This document shows, piece by piece, positions 19,759 to 28,671 of a DNA stretch of 64,000 nt. The DNA is from Thalassotalea_B piscium_A (GTDB lineage Bacteria > Pseudomonadota > Gammaproteobacteria > Enterobacterales > Alteromonadaceae): assembly GCA_049347715.1 (NCBI GenBank), contig CP186339.1:1178001-1242000 (forward strand), given 5' to 3'. The position numbers and the translations under genes were made by a program. The notes under the pieces are model-generated. The model searched no databases and was not told the origin of the DNA. It saw only the letters and a list, made by a program, of their open reading frames with translations. How positions within the stretch are numbered: position 1 is the first letter of the stretch; each line of letters starts with the position of its first letter.

Positions 19759-20124
19759 ATGTTTAAACATTTACATATGACTTTAGCTGTGATCAGTATT
19801 GCGTTCTTTACATTGCGCTTTATTTGGACGTTAATGGAGTCGAAACATTTATCGAAAAAATGGGTGAAAATTACTCCACATATTGTTGATACACTGTTAC
19901 TAACCTTCGGGATTATTTTAGCGGTACAACTATCAATTAACCCACTAGAACAATTATGGTTAGGTGAAAAAATTCTTGCTGTAGTTGCCTATATTTTCAC
20001 TGGTTATTATGCGCTAAAATTAGCCCGCAATCGTACCATGCAAATTATTGGTTATTTGGGAGCTATGGGCTGGATTATGTTGGTTGTTCGTATTGCAATG
20101 ACAAAAGAAAATATCCTTTTTTAA
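19759..20124 (+). CDS. ychQ: SirB2/YchQ family membrane protein
   Basis: 121 residues with about four hydrophobic helices. The FKHLHMTLAVISIAFFTLRF start is typical of the SirB family (invasion gene expression up-regulator). The biochemical role is unknown. The position between prmC and the sirB1/ychA gene matches E. coli. A hairpin with a T-run follows at 20149-20180. Confidence 0.85.
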   Translation: MFKHLHMTLAVISIAFFTLRFIWTLMESKHLSKKWVKITPHIVDTLLLTFGIILAVQLSINPLEQLWLGEKILAVVAYIFTGYYALKLARNRTMQIIGYLGAMGWIMLVVRIAMTKENILF

Positions 20125-20148
20125 CTTCCTCGACCTTTATATTTCTAG

Positions 20149-20180
20149 ATCCTCCCTTATATAGGGGGGATATCTTTTTT
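20149..20180 (+). terminator. Hairpin plus T-run between sirB2 and sirB1
   Basis: ATCCTCCC (20149-20156) pairs with GGGGGGAT (20164-20171) with one G-U pair and a 7-base loop. TTTTTT follows at 20175-20180. It probably terminates or attenuates the hemA-to-sirB2 transcript before the next gene. Confidence 0.6.
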
Positions 20181-20214
20181 AATTTAACCTGAGAAATTAT
20201 TGTTATTTTATCCT

Positions 20215-21015
20215 ATGAATGATTTGTTATTATCTGAAATTAGTACGCCTAATCAAGCGTTGCTAACCCAATTTTCATTACTGGAGACTGCTATTTTTGG
20301 CAAGTCTGTAGATATTGACAAAACGTTACAGCCTTTAATTGAAAGCTGTCGACTTGCTCTGGATGATTGTGAAAACGCAATGGATAAAGCTGAAGTATTT
20401 ATTAATGAGATTTTCATTTCTGAACTCTTTATAGATAACGTTAGAGCCTTATGGCCTGTTTTTTCTTATCAAATTGTTGAAAGTATTAATTTTAAAGTTA
20501 TTGCACCTGTTGTTAAAGCTGCGATTATTCAGCACATTGCTAACGCTTGTGACTTAGAAACTGATATTGTTTATATACCTGAGAAAGTGATGGTGCGGAT
20601 CTTATGTGATGATATCTATTCTATTATTTTTGATCCTATTAACGGCGAATCACTTAATTGGCAAGAATTAGAACAAGGATTAGATGAGCTCGGTGGTGAT
20701 CCAAGTCGCGTGTACTTAAAACCTATGGAACAAGAATCACTAGTAGTAGAGTATTTAACCGGTTTAAAGACTAGTTTGATTGCAGAGCATTGTTTTGAAA
20801 TGGCGTTAAAATGTGTCGATCTTCTGTTATCTATGCGTCCAGATGACCCGTTTGAACGTCGAGATAGAGGCTATTTATTGCACCAGCTAGATTGCTTTAA
20901 TGTTGCTTACGATGATTATCAGTACTTCGTTGATCAGTGCCCTAAAGATCCAGCAGCACAATTGCTAAAATTACAGCTTGATAATATTTCTGTAAAAGAT
21001 ACGGTATTACATTAA
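20215..21015 (+). CDS. ychA: SirB1/YchA family protein (transglutaminase-like fold with TPR-like tail)
   Basis: 266 residues from ATG 20215. An in-frame TTG 15 bases earlier is less likely. The C-terminal third (EMALKCVDLLLSMRPDDPFERRDRGYL onward) is a TPR-like pair, as in YchA. I see no obvious transglutaminase catalytic triad, and the family has no assigned reaction. It lies between sirB2 and the permease gene. Confidence 0.82.
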   Translation: MNDLLLSEISTPNQALLTQFSLLETAIFGKSVDIDKTLQPLIESCRLALDDCENAMDKAEVFINEIFISELFIDNVRALWPVFSYQIVESINFKVIAPVVKAAIIQHIANACDLETDIVYIPEKVMVRILCDDIYSIIFDPINGESLNWQELEQGLDELGGDPSRVYLKPMEQESLVVEYLTGLKTSLIAEHCFEMALKCVDLLLSMRPDDPFERRDRGYLLHQLDCFNVAYDDYQYFVDQCPKDPAAQLLKLQLDNISVKDTVLH

Positions 21016-21040
21016 ATAATAAAAAAAAAATGGAGAGTTT

Positions 21041-22309
21041 ATGACTGATGCAACATCAGCCGCGCTAATACATACCCCTATGTTAACTAACGATGCCACA
21101 GTATTGGGGATTCTCGCTATTATGTTAGGAGCTGTTTTTTATACAGCTCAGAGTGAACATTCTTTTTGGAAAAAATTCTATGGCATAGTTCCCGCCGTAC
21201 TTGTTTGTTATTTTTTACCATCGTTATTAAATACGTTTGGCGTTGTTGATGGTGAACAATCTAATTTATATTTCGTTGCATCACGTTATTTATTGCCAGC
21301 TTGCTTAGTGTTATTGACTTTAAGTGTCGACTTAAAAGCGATTGGAAGATTAGGTAGTAAAGCGGTTATTCTCTTTTTAACCGGTACTGTCGGTATTGTT
21401 ATAGGTGGGCCAATTGCACTTTTGATTGTTTCTGCTTTTGTACCTGAACTGATTGGCGTTGAAGGACCAGAGGCCGTGTGGCGAGGAATGACAACAGTTG
21501 CTGGTAGTTGGATTGGTGGCGGTGCTAACCAGGCGGCGATGAAAGAAATTTATGGTGCTGGTGACCAAATATTTTCAGCTATGGTAACGGTAGATGTGAT
21601 AGTTGCTAATTTATGGATGGCTGTACTATTAATTATGGCAGGCAATGCTAAGAAAATTGATGATAAGTCAGGCGCAGATGTTTCAGCAATTACAGAATTG
21701 AAAGAAAAGGTTGAGCAATTTCATGCCAAACATGGTCGGATAGCAACGCTACCCGATATAATGGTTATCGTCGCGGTAGGTTTAGGTGTTACCGGTTTTG
21801 CACATTTATTTGCTGATACAGTCACACCATTTTTTATTGAACATTATCCTGATTCAGCTCGATATAGTTTTCATAGCAAGTTTTTTTGGATGATAGTTTT
21901 TGCAAGTAGTGTGGGGATCTTACTTTCTTTCACTAAAGCAAGAAAGTTAGAAGGTGCAGGTGCTTCGAAAGTTGGCTCAGCGTTTTTATACATATTAATT
22001 GCCACCATCGGCATGAAAATGGATATTCGAATGATCATTGATGTGCCTATTTATTTTATTATTGGCGTTATTTGGATGGTCGTACATGCTTCACTAATGT
22101 TAGTGGTTGCTAAAATGATTAAAGCACCACTATTTTATATGGCTGTGGGTAGTCAAGCCAATGTTGGCGGTGCGGCATCGGCTCCTATTGTAGCCAGCGC
22201 CTTTCATCCTTCATTAGCCCCTGTTGGTGTTTTATTAGCGGTACTGGGTTATACCTTAGGTACCTACATGGCATGGTTCTGTGGACAAATATTACAAGTC
22301 ATTGGTTAA
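21041..22309 (+). CDS. DUF819 (YjcL-like) multi-pass membrane protein
   Basis: 422 residues with about ten hydrophobic helices in two halves. Each half has a Gly-rich loop (TVAGSWIGGGANQAAMKEIYG in the first, GSQANVGGAASAPIVASAF in the second), typical of DUF819 permeases. A polar loop at about 205-230 separates them. The substrate is unknown. It lies inside the otherwise conserved ychA-kdsA interval, 25 bases after sirB1 and 56 before kdsA, so it probably shares their transcript. Start ATG follows GGAGAG. Confidence 0.85.
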   Translation: MTDATSAALIHTPMLTNDATVLGILAIMLGAVFYTAQSEHSFWKKFYGIVPAVLVCYFLPSLLNTFGVVDGEQSNLYFVASRYLLPACLVLLTLSVDLKAIGRLGSKAVILFLTGTVGIVIGGPIALLIVSAFVPELIGVEGPEAVWRGMTTVAGSWIGGGANQAAMKEIYGAGDQIFSAMVTVDVIVANLWMAVLLIMAGNAKKIDDKSGADVSAITELKEKVEQFHAKHGRIATLPDIMVIVAVGLGVTGFAHLFADTVTPFFIEHYPDSARYSFHSKFFWMIVFASSVGILLSFTKARKLEGAGASKVGSAFLYILIATIGMKMDIRMIIDVPIYFIIGVIWMVVHASLMLVVAKMIKAPLFYMAVGSQANVGGAASAPIVASAFHPSLAPVGVLLAVLGYTLGTYMAWFCGQILQVIG

Positions 22310-22365
22310 ATTAACGTGGCCTTCTTGCTCACAGGATGGTTAATGGCTTTTTCAAAGGAAAATTT

Positions 22366-23208
22366 ATGACAATTACTAAAATTGAGTTAAACAACATAAC
22401 GGTTGCTAATGATGCACCCTTTACATTATTTGGTGGCATGAATGTACTTGAGTCTAGAGACTTAGCAATGACTATTGCTGAACATTATGTTGAAGTTACT
22501 CAGAAGTTGAATATTCCTTATGTATTTAAAGCGTCATTTGATAAAGCAAATCGCTCTTCAGTTCACTCATACCGAGGTCCTGGTTTAGAAGAAGGTTTGA
22601 AAATTTTTGAAGAAATAAAATCAACGTTTAATGTACCAATTATTACTGATGTCCATGAACCTTATCAAGCTCAACCTGTTGCTGAAGTTGTTGATGTTAT
22701 TCAGTTGCCTGCATTTCTTGCTCGTCAAACTGATCTTGTAGTCGCTATGGCTAAAACGAATGCAATTATTAATGTCAAAAAGCCACAATTTTTAGCTGCT
22801 CATGAAATGCGTCATATCATTAACAAGTTTGCTGAAGCGGGTAACGATAAAGTGATGCTATGTGAGCGTGGTAGTTGCTATGGTTATAATAATTTAGTGG
22901 TAGATATGCTGGCAATGGATGAAATGAAAAATTATGCGCCAGTGATTTTTGATGCAACACATGCTTTACAAAAACCAGGAGGGAGAGCTGACTCTGCCGA
23001 TGGTAGAAGGGCACAAGCGGCCCAGCTAGCGCGTAGTGGCATGGCTCTAGGCATTGCGGGATTATTTATTGAAGCGCATCCTGATCCGAGTAAAGCTATG
23101 TGCGACGGTCCTTGTGCTTTATCTCTTGATAAATTAGCGCCATACTTAACTCAGATGAAAGCGATAGATGAGCTAGTTAAAAGCTTTCCTGCACTTATTA
23201 CTGATTAA
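22366..23208 (+). CDS. kdsA: 3-deoxy-D-manno-octulosonate-8-phosphate synthase
   Basis: 280 residues. Condenses PEP and arabinose-5-phosphate to KDO-8-P for the LPS inner core. ATG 22366 (MTITKIELNNI) follows AAAGGAAA, and a longer frame from 22336 is not family-like. The conserved segments KASFDKANRSS, CERGSCYGYNNLVVDM and DATHALQKPG are intact. Last gene of the hemA series, followed by a strong terminator. Confidence 0.96.
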   Translation: MTITKIELNNITVANDAPFTLFGGMNVLESRDLAMTIAEHYVEVTQKLNIPYVFKASFDKANRSSVHSYRGPGLEEGLKIFEEIKSTFNVPIITDVHEPYQAQPVAEVVDVIQLPAFLARQTDLVVAMAKTNAIINVKKPQFLAAHEMRHIINKFAEAGNDKVMLCERGSCYGYNNLVVDMLAMDEMKNYAPVIFDATHALQKPGGRADSADGRRAQAAQLARSGMALGIAGLFIEAHPDPSKAMCDGPCALSLDKLAPYLTQMKAIDELVKSFPALITD

Positions 23209-23257
23209 TGTGTTAGGGCAGCATTAGTCAATTCTATTGAATTTTATAGAGAATTAA

Positions 23258-23292
23258 AAAAGGGTACCTATTATATAGGTACCCTTTTATTT
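23258..23292 (+). terminator. Intrinsic terminator after kdsA
   Basis: 13-bp perfect stem AAAAGGGTACCTA, 5-base loop, then TTTTATTTTT. The flanking A-run and T-run would let it also act for the small minus-strand gene at 23341-23616. Confidence 0.88.
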
Positions 23293-23340
23293 TTCATTAA
23301 TTCTAGAGAAATCAATAAAATGAATTATGTGGATATAGAT

Positions 23341-23616
23341 TTATTCAGCGTTATAGCTAATGTTTGCAAGGTTTACTGTTTTCTCTTTACCTTGTTGGCT
23401 ATTTTTTTCTAACAATGTATTGATAGGTAGATCTTTTACTGAAAAAACACTGTTTGATTGCATCATAGTGTCTTGCAATTGTAACTTAACTGCCGCATGC
23501 AATTCATTGTGGTTAATTGGCTCAGCTTTTGCTACTTCAATAGTGTTAGCATTTGCCACGTTTGCTAATAAGCTTGTACTAGCTAATATGATAAAGAGAG
23601 TATTTAATAATTTCAT
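23341..23616 (-). CDS. Small secreted hypothetical protein (91 residues)
   Basis: Unrecognised. ATG 23616 (MKLLNTLFII) is preferred because AGGTGAC lies 5 bases before it. A GTG three codons earlier is possible. Residues 1-24 form a signal peptide with a likely ANA cleavage site. The mature part, about 65 residues, is polar with one predicted helix (HNELHAAVKLQLQDTM) and has no cysteine, so it is probably a small periplasmic protein. It lies alone between convergent kdsA and divergent gcvA. Confidence 0.6.
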   Translation of the reverse strand: MKLLNTLFIILASTSLLANVANANTIEVAKAEPINHNELHAAVKLQLQDTMMQSNSVFSVKDLPINTLLEKNSQQGKEKTVNLANISYNAE

Positions 23617-23906
23617 TTGTGTCACCTGTATATATTCCGTTAACTGTTCATATATAGATGCTTGTGGACCTTACTCTCGCGTTGTTAATTTTGGTTGGGA
23701 GTTAAATTAACAACTTGCTACACTTAAACACTAGGAAAGATGATGTCCTTCATCTACGGGGGCTATAATACGGTAATACTAGCTTTGTTTAAAATGACAT
23801 TTTATAATGCTTTCCATTAGAAAAACTAATGAATGGTAATTCATCATTTAATTTAACTGTTTGTAATGAATTTATATTGATTATGACGTTGAGATAAGGA
23901 AAGGTT

Positions 23907-24800
23907 TTGGCTGTAAGACTCCCACCATTAAACGCTTTGAAGGCTTTTGAGGCTTCAGCAAGACAATTGAGTTTCACTAAGGCTGCAGAAGAGTTGTTTG
24001 TGACACAGGCGGCGGTTAGTCACCAAATTAAATCTTTGGAAGAGCATTTAGGGTTAAAACTATTTATGCGAAAAAACCGCTCGCTGTTATTAACTGAGGA
24101 AGGGCAATCCTATTTTCTCGATATCAAAGATATTTTTAATTCACTCTACGAAGCGACAGAAAAGTTATTAGCTAGAGGCGCGAAAGGTGCCATTACGGTA
24201 AGTTTACAACCAAGTTTCGCTATACAGTGGTTAGTTCCTCGTTTAACTAGTTTTAGTGCTCAATACCCTGAAATTGATGTTAGGATTAAAGCGGTAGATC
24301 AAGATGTAAATAATTTAACGGAAGATGTTGATATCGCTATTTTCCATGGACGAGGTCGATGGCCTAAAGTTCATGCAGATAAATTACATACCGAATATTT
24401 AATTCCCGTTTGTTCTCCTTTATTACTTTCAGGAAAGAAACCACTTAATACCATGCATGATTTAGCTAATCATACTTTGTTACATGATACGTCTAGACGA
24501 GATTGGAAAAGATGGTTTAAAGAAGCTAATGTGAAAGGTGTTAATGTGAACCATGGCCCTATTTTTAGTCATTCTGCTATGGTGGTGCAGGCTGCTGTAC
24601 ATGGACAAGGTGTCGCCTTAGCACAAAGTGTACTTGCTAAACCTGAATTAGATGCAGGAAGATTAGTGAATTTATTTGATCATCATTTAGTCAGTAAAGA
24701 TGCGTTTTATATTGTTTGTAGAGAGCATCAAATGGATGTCGGTAAGATCGCCTCATTTAGGGAATGGGTATTGGCGACGGTTGCTGAGGAAGAAGAATAA
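23907..24800 (+). CDS. gcvA: LysR-type regulator of the GcvA group
   Basis: 297 residues. The N-terminal winged helix (LPPLNALKAFEASARQLSFT, then KAAEELFVTQAAVSHQIK) matches GcvA-like regulators. An LTTR effector-binding domain follows. Start is TTG 23907, 6 bases after AAGGA; no ATG fits. In E. coli gcvA lies beside ygdD and rlmM, as here, which supports the name. Several paralogues share this N-terminus, so glycine-cleavage control is inferred. Confidence 0.8.
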   Translation: MAVRLPPLNALKAFEASARQLSFTKAAEELFVTQAAVSHQIKSLEEHLGLKLFMRKNRSLLLTEEGQSYFLDIKDIFNSLYEATEKLLARGAKGAITVSLQPSFAIQWLVPRLTSFSAQYPEIDVRIKAVDQDVNNLTEDVDIAIFHGRGRWPKVHADKLHTEYLIPVCSPLLLSGKKPLNTMHDLANHTLLHDTSRRDWKRWFKEANVKGVNVNHGPIFSHSAMVVQAAVHGQGVALAQSVLAKPELDAGRLVNLFDHHLVSKDAFYIVCREHQMDVGKIASFREWVLATVAEEEE

Positions 24801-25433
24801 ATGACTGATATATCAACACTCTTCCAAAAAGCCAAACAAGCTAAAGCAAGCGTTATTTTTGCTCATGGCGCTGGTGCGGGGAAAAATAGCGACTTTCTTA
24901 ATTTTGTCTCAGAACAGCTTGTTAGTCAGGGAATTAATGTTTTACGTTTTAACTTTCCTTACATGGATAAACGTGAGTTTGACGGCAAGCGCAGGCCTCC
25001 GGATCGAATGCCAAAATTATTAGAATGCCTAGCTAAGGTTGTAGATGACAATCCAACAGATTTACCGTTATTTTTAATGGGAAAGTCTATGGGAGGAAGA
25101 GTTTCAGCTACCTTTGCTAAAATGAATGGTGAAAAAGTGAAAGGGGTAATTTGTTTAGGATATCCTTTTCATCCACAAAAACAACCAGAAAAATTAAGAC
25201 TTGAGCCATTACAAAAACTTACCAAGCCGGTATTAATTGTACAAGGTGATAGGGATGCTTTAGGCAGTAAAGATGATATCTCCCATTATGAATTATCGTC
25301 GTTATGTCAGCTTAATTTTCTCCCCGATGGCGATCATGATTTAAAACCAAGAGTAAAGTCTGGCTATACACATCGCCAGCATTTAGACTCTACAATAACG
25401 CTAATTAATGGGTTTATTAATGAATTTAGCTAA
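24801..25433 (+). CDS. Alpha/beta hydrolase (KANL3/Tex30-like)
   Basis: 210 residues. The N-terminal FAHGAGAGKNSDFL motif and the nucleophile elbow MGKSMGGR mark a dienelactone-hydrolase-like alpha/beta hydrolase. The Asp (QGDRDALG) and a C-terminal His (DGDHDLKPR) complete a likely triad. The substrate is unknown. ATG directly follows the gcvA stop, so it is coupled to the regulator. Confidence 0.8.
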   Translation: MTDISTLFQKAKQAKASVIFAHGAGAGKNSDFLNFVSEQLVSQGINVLRFNFPYMDKREFDGKRRPPDRMPKLLECLAKVVDDNPTDLPLFLMGKSMGGRVSATFAKMNGEKVKGVICLGYPFHPQKQPEKLRLEPLQKLTKPVLIVQGDRDALGSKDDISHYELSSLCQLNFLPDGDHDLKPRVKSGYTHRQHLDSTITLINGFINEFS

Positions 25434-25803
25434 AATTAGTCGCCTTTTGATCATTTTTGTTGGTATCAGTGGGTGTTTTTCAGTATTATTCGGCGCTTGG
25501 TTATCGCATGCGGCTCAACATCTTGTAGCAGAGCAATTACATCGCGTAGAAGTTGCACATCAATATCAAATACTACATACAATAGCCTTGTTGGCTGTAC
25601 TAGTGTGGTATCGAGTAGAAAATACTAAAATACTATTGTTTTCTGCGTTATCTTTCGCCGCGGGCATCGTGCTTTTTTGCGGTAGTTTGTATATAAAAAG
25701 TTTTTTTTCAATTAATGTAATTGGTAACTTAGCCCCTTTAGGTGGCATTATGTTAGCTTTCGCATGGTTGCTATTAATATTTGTAGGTAAAAATAAGCTA
25801 TGA
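25408..25803 (+). CDS. ygdD: DUF423 membrane protein YgdD
   Basis: 131 residues with four hydrophobic helices. The FGAWLSHAAQHL segment near the end of helix 1 is the DUF423 hallmark. The function is unknown. The gene overlaps the end of the hydrolase gene. ATG 25408 or 25420 could start it, and neither has a clear ribosome binding site. Its stop overlaps the rlmM start (ATGA). Confidence 0.85.
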   Translation: MGLLMNLAKISRLLIIFVGISGCFSVLFGAWLSHAAQHLVAEQLHRVEVAHQYQILHTIALLAVLVWYRVENTKILLFSALSFAAGIVLFCGSLYIKSFFSINVIGNLAPLGGIMLAFAWLLLIFVGKNKL

Positions 25804-26882
25804 CAGCTATTGTTTTATATTGTCGCCCTGGATTTGAAAAAGAATGCGGGGCTGAAATTCAAGAAAAAGCTTCGTGGAACGAAATCTATGGCTATCTTGA
25901 ACTGATGAAAAATCAAGGAATTGTTTATTTTCACTTAAACAATGCTCAAGAGGGGGAAATGTTAATGACACGTGTACCTCTGAAACGTTTGATTTTTGCA
26001 CGTCAGTGGTTTGTTACCTTAACTGAAAAAATTTCATTACCAGACTTCAATCGTGTTGAAGCGATTGTTGAGTCAATGGCTAAGGATTGGCAATATGCTG
26101 ATTTACGCATGGAAACGCCGGATACTAACGATGGAAAAGCGTTATCTAAATTTTGTCGTAAATTAGCTGTACCATTGAGGCAAGCTTTAAGAAAAGAAAA
26201 AATTCTGACAGAAAAAAATGATAATGAAGGCGCTGTTCTACATGCCTTGTTTTTTAGTGGCTCTGAAATGATTTTAGGTTTTTCTTTAGGGACGAATACT
26301 TCTCCGCATGTGATGGGAATACCTAGACTTAAATTTCCAAATCTAGCGCCAAGTCGTTCAACACTGAAATTAGATGAAGCATTTTTATATTTCATTCCTA
26401 AAAATGAATGGGATACTCGCTTAACTTCAGGTTTAAATGCGGTTGATTTAGGAGCTGCTCCTGGCGGGTGGACATATCAGTTAGTACGCAGAGGTATGAT
26501 GGTTACCGCCATTGATAATGGACCCATGGCAGAGTCTCTTATGGAGACAGGACAAGTAAAACATCGGATGCTTGATGGTTTTAAATATATTCCACAAAAA
26601 CAGAATGTTTATTGGTTAGTGTGCGATATGATTGAAAAACCTGAACGTGTTGCAAAATTAATGGCACAGTGGTTACTTCATGGTTACTGTAAGGAAGCGA
26701 TGTTTAATCTTAAGTTACCCATGAAAGGTCGTTATGCTGAAGTAGTTAAAGATTTACAAATCTTAAAAGATGCTTTTACAGAGCATAATGTTAAATATGA
26801 ATTGTATGCTAAGCATTTGTATTATGACCGTGAGGAAGTGACTGTACATGCACGTTTACTTTCACCTGTTCCAACATTTTAA
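25800..26882 (+). CDS. rlmM: 23S rRNA C2498 2'-O-ribose methyltransferase RlmM
   Basis: 360 residues. An N-terminal THUMP-like region precedes a Rossmann methyltransferase with the SAM motif AVDLGAAPGGWTYQL. The catalytic region around VCDMIEKP and NLKLPMKGRY fits the KDKE tetrad. Start ATG overlaps the ygdD stop by 4 bases, so translation is coupled. The ygdD-rlmM pair is the same as in E. coli. Confidence 0.94.
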   Translation: MTAIVLYCRPGFEKECGAEIQEKASWNEIYGYLELMKNQGIVYFHLNNAQEGEMLMTRVPLKRLIFARQWFVTLTEKISLPDFNRVEAIVESMAKDWQYADLRMETPDTNDGKALSKFCRKLAVPLRQALRKEKILTEKNDNEGAVLHALFFSGSEMILGFSLGTNTSPHVMGIPRLKFPNLAPSRSTLKLDEAFLYFIPKNEWDTRLTSGLNAVDLGAAPGGWTYQLVRRGMMVTAIDNGPMAESLMETGQVKHRMLDGFKYIPQKQNVYWLVCDMIEKPERVAKLMAQWLLHGYCKEAMFNLKLPMKGRYAEVVKDLQILKDAFTEHNVKYELYAKHLYYDREEVTVHARLLSPVPTF

Positions 26883-26890
26883 GTGTTGAA

Positions 26891-26921
26891 AAAATAAGGC
26901 CTAGAATAACTTCTAGGCCTT
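26891..26921. terminator. Bidirectional terminator between rlmM and idh
   Basis: 11-bp perfect stem AAGGCCTAGAA with loop TAAC (26896-26921). The A-run on the left gives a T-run on the minus strand, so it best serves the idh gene and also ends rlmM. Confidence 0.8.
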
Positions 26922-26926
26922 AATTG

Positions 26927-27935
26927 TTATAAACGTTCTAATAAGGCTTCAGTAAAGTCTGTTGTACCATGCGTACCACCTAGATCACGAGTGGTTCTAT
27001 CACCCGTTTCAATGACTTCAGTAATCGCTTTACGAATCTTATCGGCTTTATCACCCATATCTAAATACTCTAGCATCTGTATAGCCGCTAAAATAACAGA
27101 GGTAGGGTTAGCTAGGTTTTTACCTGCAATATCTGGAGCACTACCATGTACGGCTTCAAAAATAGCACAATCTTTACCAATGTTTGCGCCAGGTGCCATA
27201 CCTAAACCACCGACTAAGCCTGCACATAAATCAGATAAAATATCACCAAATAAATTGGTAGTAACAATGACATCGAATTGCTCTGGGTTCATGACTAATT
27301 GCATACAACAGTTATCAACAATCATTTCAGTTGACTCAATGTCTGGATAACGTGCAGCAACTTCTCGAGCCACTTTTAAAAATAAACCTGATGTTGATTT
27401 TAATATGTTTGCTTTATGGACGGCGGTAACTTTTTTACGTCCTTCTTTACGAGCTGTTTCATAGGCAAAAGTAACAATACGTTCAGCACCTTCACGGGTA
27501 ACTATACTCATTGCTTCAGCTTTTAAACCATCCTCTGAAACGGTTTGTCCTAAACCTGAATACATACCTTCAGTATTTTCACGAATCGTTAAAATATCAA
27601 TATTTTCATAACGCGCTTTAGTGCCTTTAAATGAAATCACAGGGCGAACATTGGCGTATAATTGAAATTGTTTACGTAAGGTCACGTTAATAGAAGTAAA
27701 ACCATCACCTACAGGTGTAGTGAGAGGTCCTTTTAGTGCGATTTTATTCTTTTTAATTAATGCTAATGTTTCTTCAGGAACAAGTTCACCGTGTTTTTCT
27801 AAGGCAACAAGACCAGCATCGGCATATTCATACTCAAAATCACAACCTGCTTTATCTAATACTTTTATAGTTGCGTCGATAATATCTGGACCAATACCGT
27901 CGCCAGGGATCACCGTAATTGTTTGTTTTAGCCAT
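26927..27935 (-). CDS. NAD-dependent isocitrate dehydrogenase (LeuB/IDH family), start region disrupted
   Basis: About 330 residues of beta-decarboxylating dehydrogenase. SINVTLRKQF (substrate loop) identifies isocitrate over isopropylmalate. HGSAPDIAGK has Asp-Ile where NADP enzymes have Lys-Tyr, which points to NAD. The natural start appears to be ATG 27935 (MAKT) with AAGGT upstream. However, a 4-base tandem duplication (GTTTGTTT on the plus strand, 27921-27928) shifts MAKT out of frame with ITVIPGDGIG. Removing it restores MAKTITVIPGDGIG. Read literally, the frame could start only at GTG 27913, inside the first strand and without a ribosome site. Confidence 0.85.
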
Positions 27936-28125
27936 TGCTTATACCTTTAAAATTGTAAAATTATGATCAAAATAGTGCATATTTTGAATTTTAGTCGAAA
28001 GAGATTAAGGCTTCCATTTTAGAGTGGTAAGACCTTAAATATTTTATAGCGCTAGTATACCTTAAATTAACATACTTTTTTATAGCTTAAATTGTATAAA
28101 TATCAGGAAAAAACTCAATGCGACA

Positions 28126-28543
28126 TTAGTCGGTAAGGAGAGCTTGATTTTGATAGTGTGAAATAATTTCATCAAGCCCTTTATATTGACTAGCAATAGC
28201 ATATTCGAGCAGTACATTATCCATAAAAAATAAATAGGTACATTCGTCTTGAGTAGTAAAACCATCTGATTTCATATGTTGAGTACGATAGAAGAGCACT
28301 TGGAAATAATGTCCTGATATCTGTTTTTCTTCAGAAATATCTGGAGTTCCTAACTTTTTCATTGCTTGGTCAAAACTAAATTTTTTAATTTGAAGTTGAT
28401 TAATAAATTGCCGATTAAATTCTTCACGATTCTTCCCATTTCATATTAGAAGGATTATCGTCATAAAAATTTACCACTAGTAATACAAGCAAGCCGTAAA
28501 TTGCTGATGCGATAAAAATGAGAAAAACAACTTTTTTGTTCAT
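28126..28543 (-). pseudogene. DUF3192 protein, frameshifted
   Basis: The N-terminal frame from ATG 28543 (MNKKVVFLIFIASAIYG) encodes a membrane anchor or signal and ends prematurely at MKWEES. The remainder continues in another frame as REEFNRQFINQLQIKKFSF and then KKLGTPDISE to QNQALLTD. Dropping one A near 28429-28434 gives WEDREEFNRQ, the expected DUF3192 join. The segment VLFYRTQHMKSDGFTTQDEC is shared with the intact paralogue at 34594. The DUF3192 function is unknown. The indel may be a sequence error. Confidence 0.75.
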
Positions 28544-28671
28544 TTGTTTCCTGAGAAATAAGCTAGATAAAGCAGTGTCTGAGTTAAAATAATACAGTTT
28601 AAGCACTTATAGCATAAATAAAAAATCAACTATAGCCAAATACGACAAGTTGAATAATATTAACGGTAAAT

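Noticed and set aside
21041..22309. DUF819 gene as a recently acquired mobile gene
   Set aside because: There are no repeats, integrase or obvious base-composition change at its borders; only its position is unusual.
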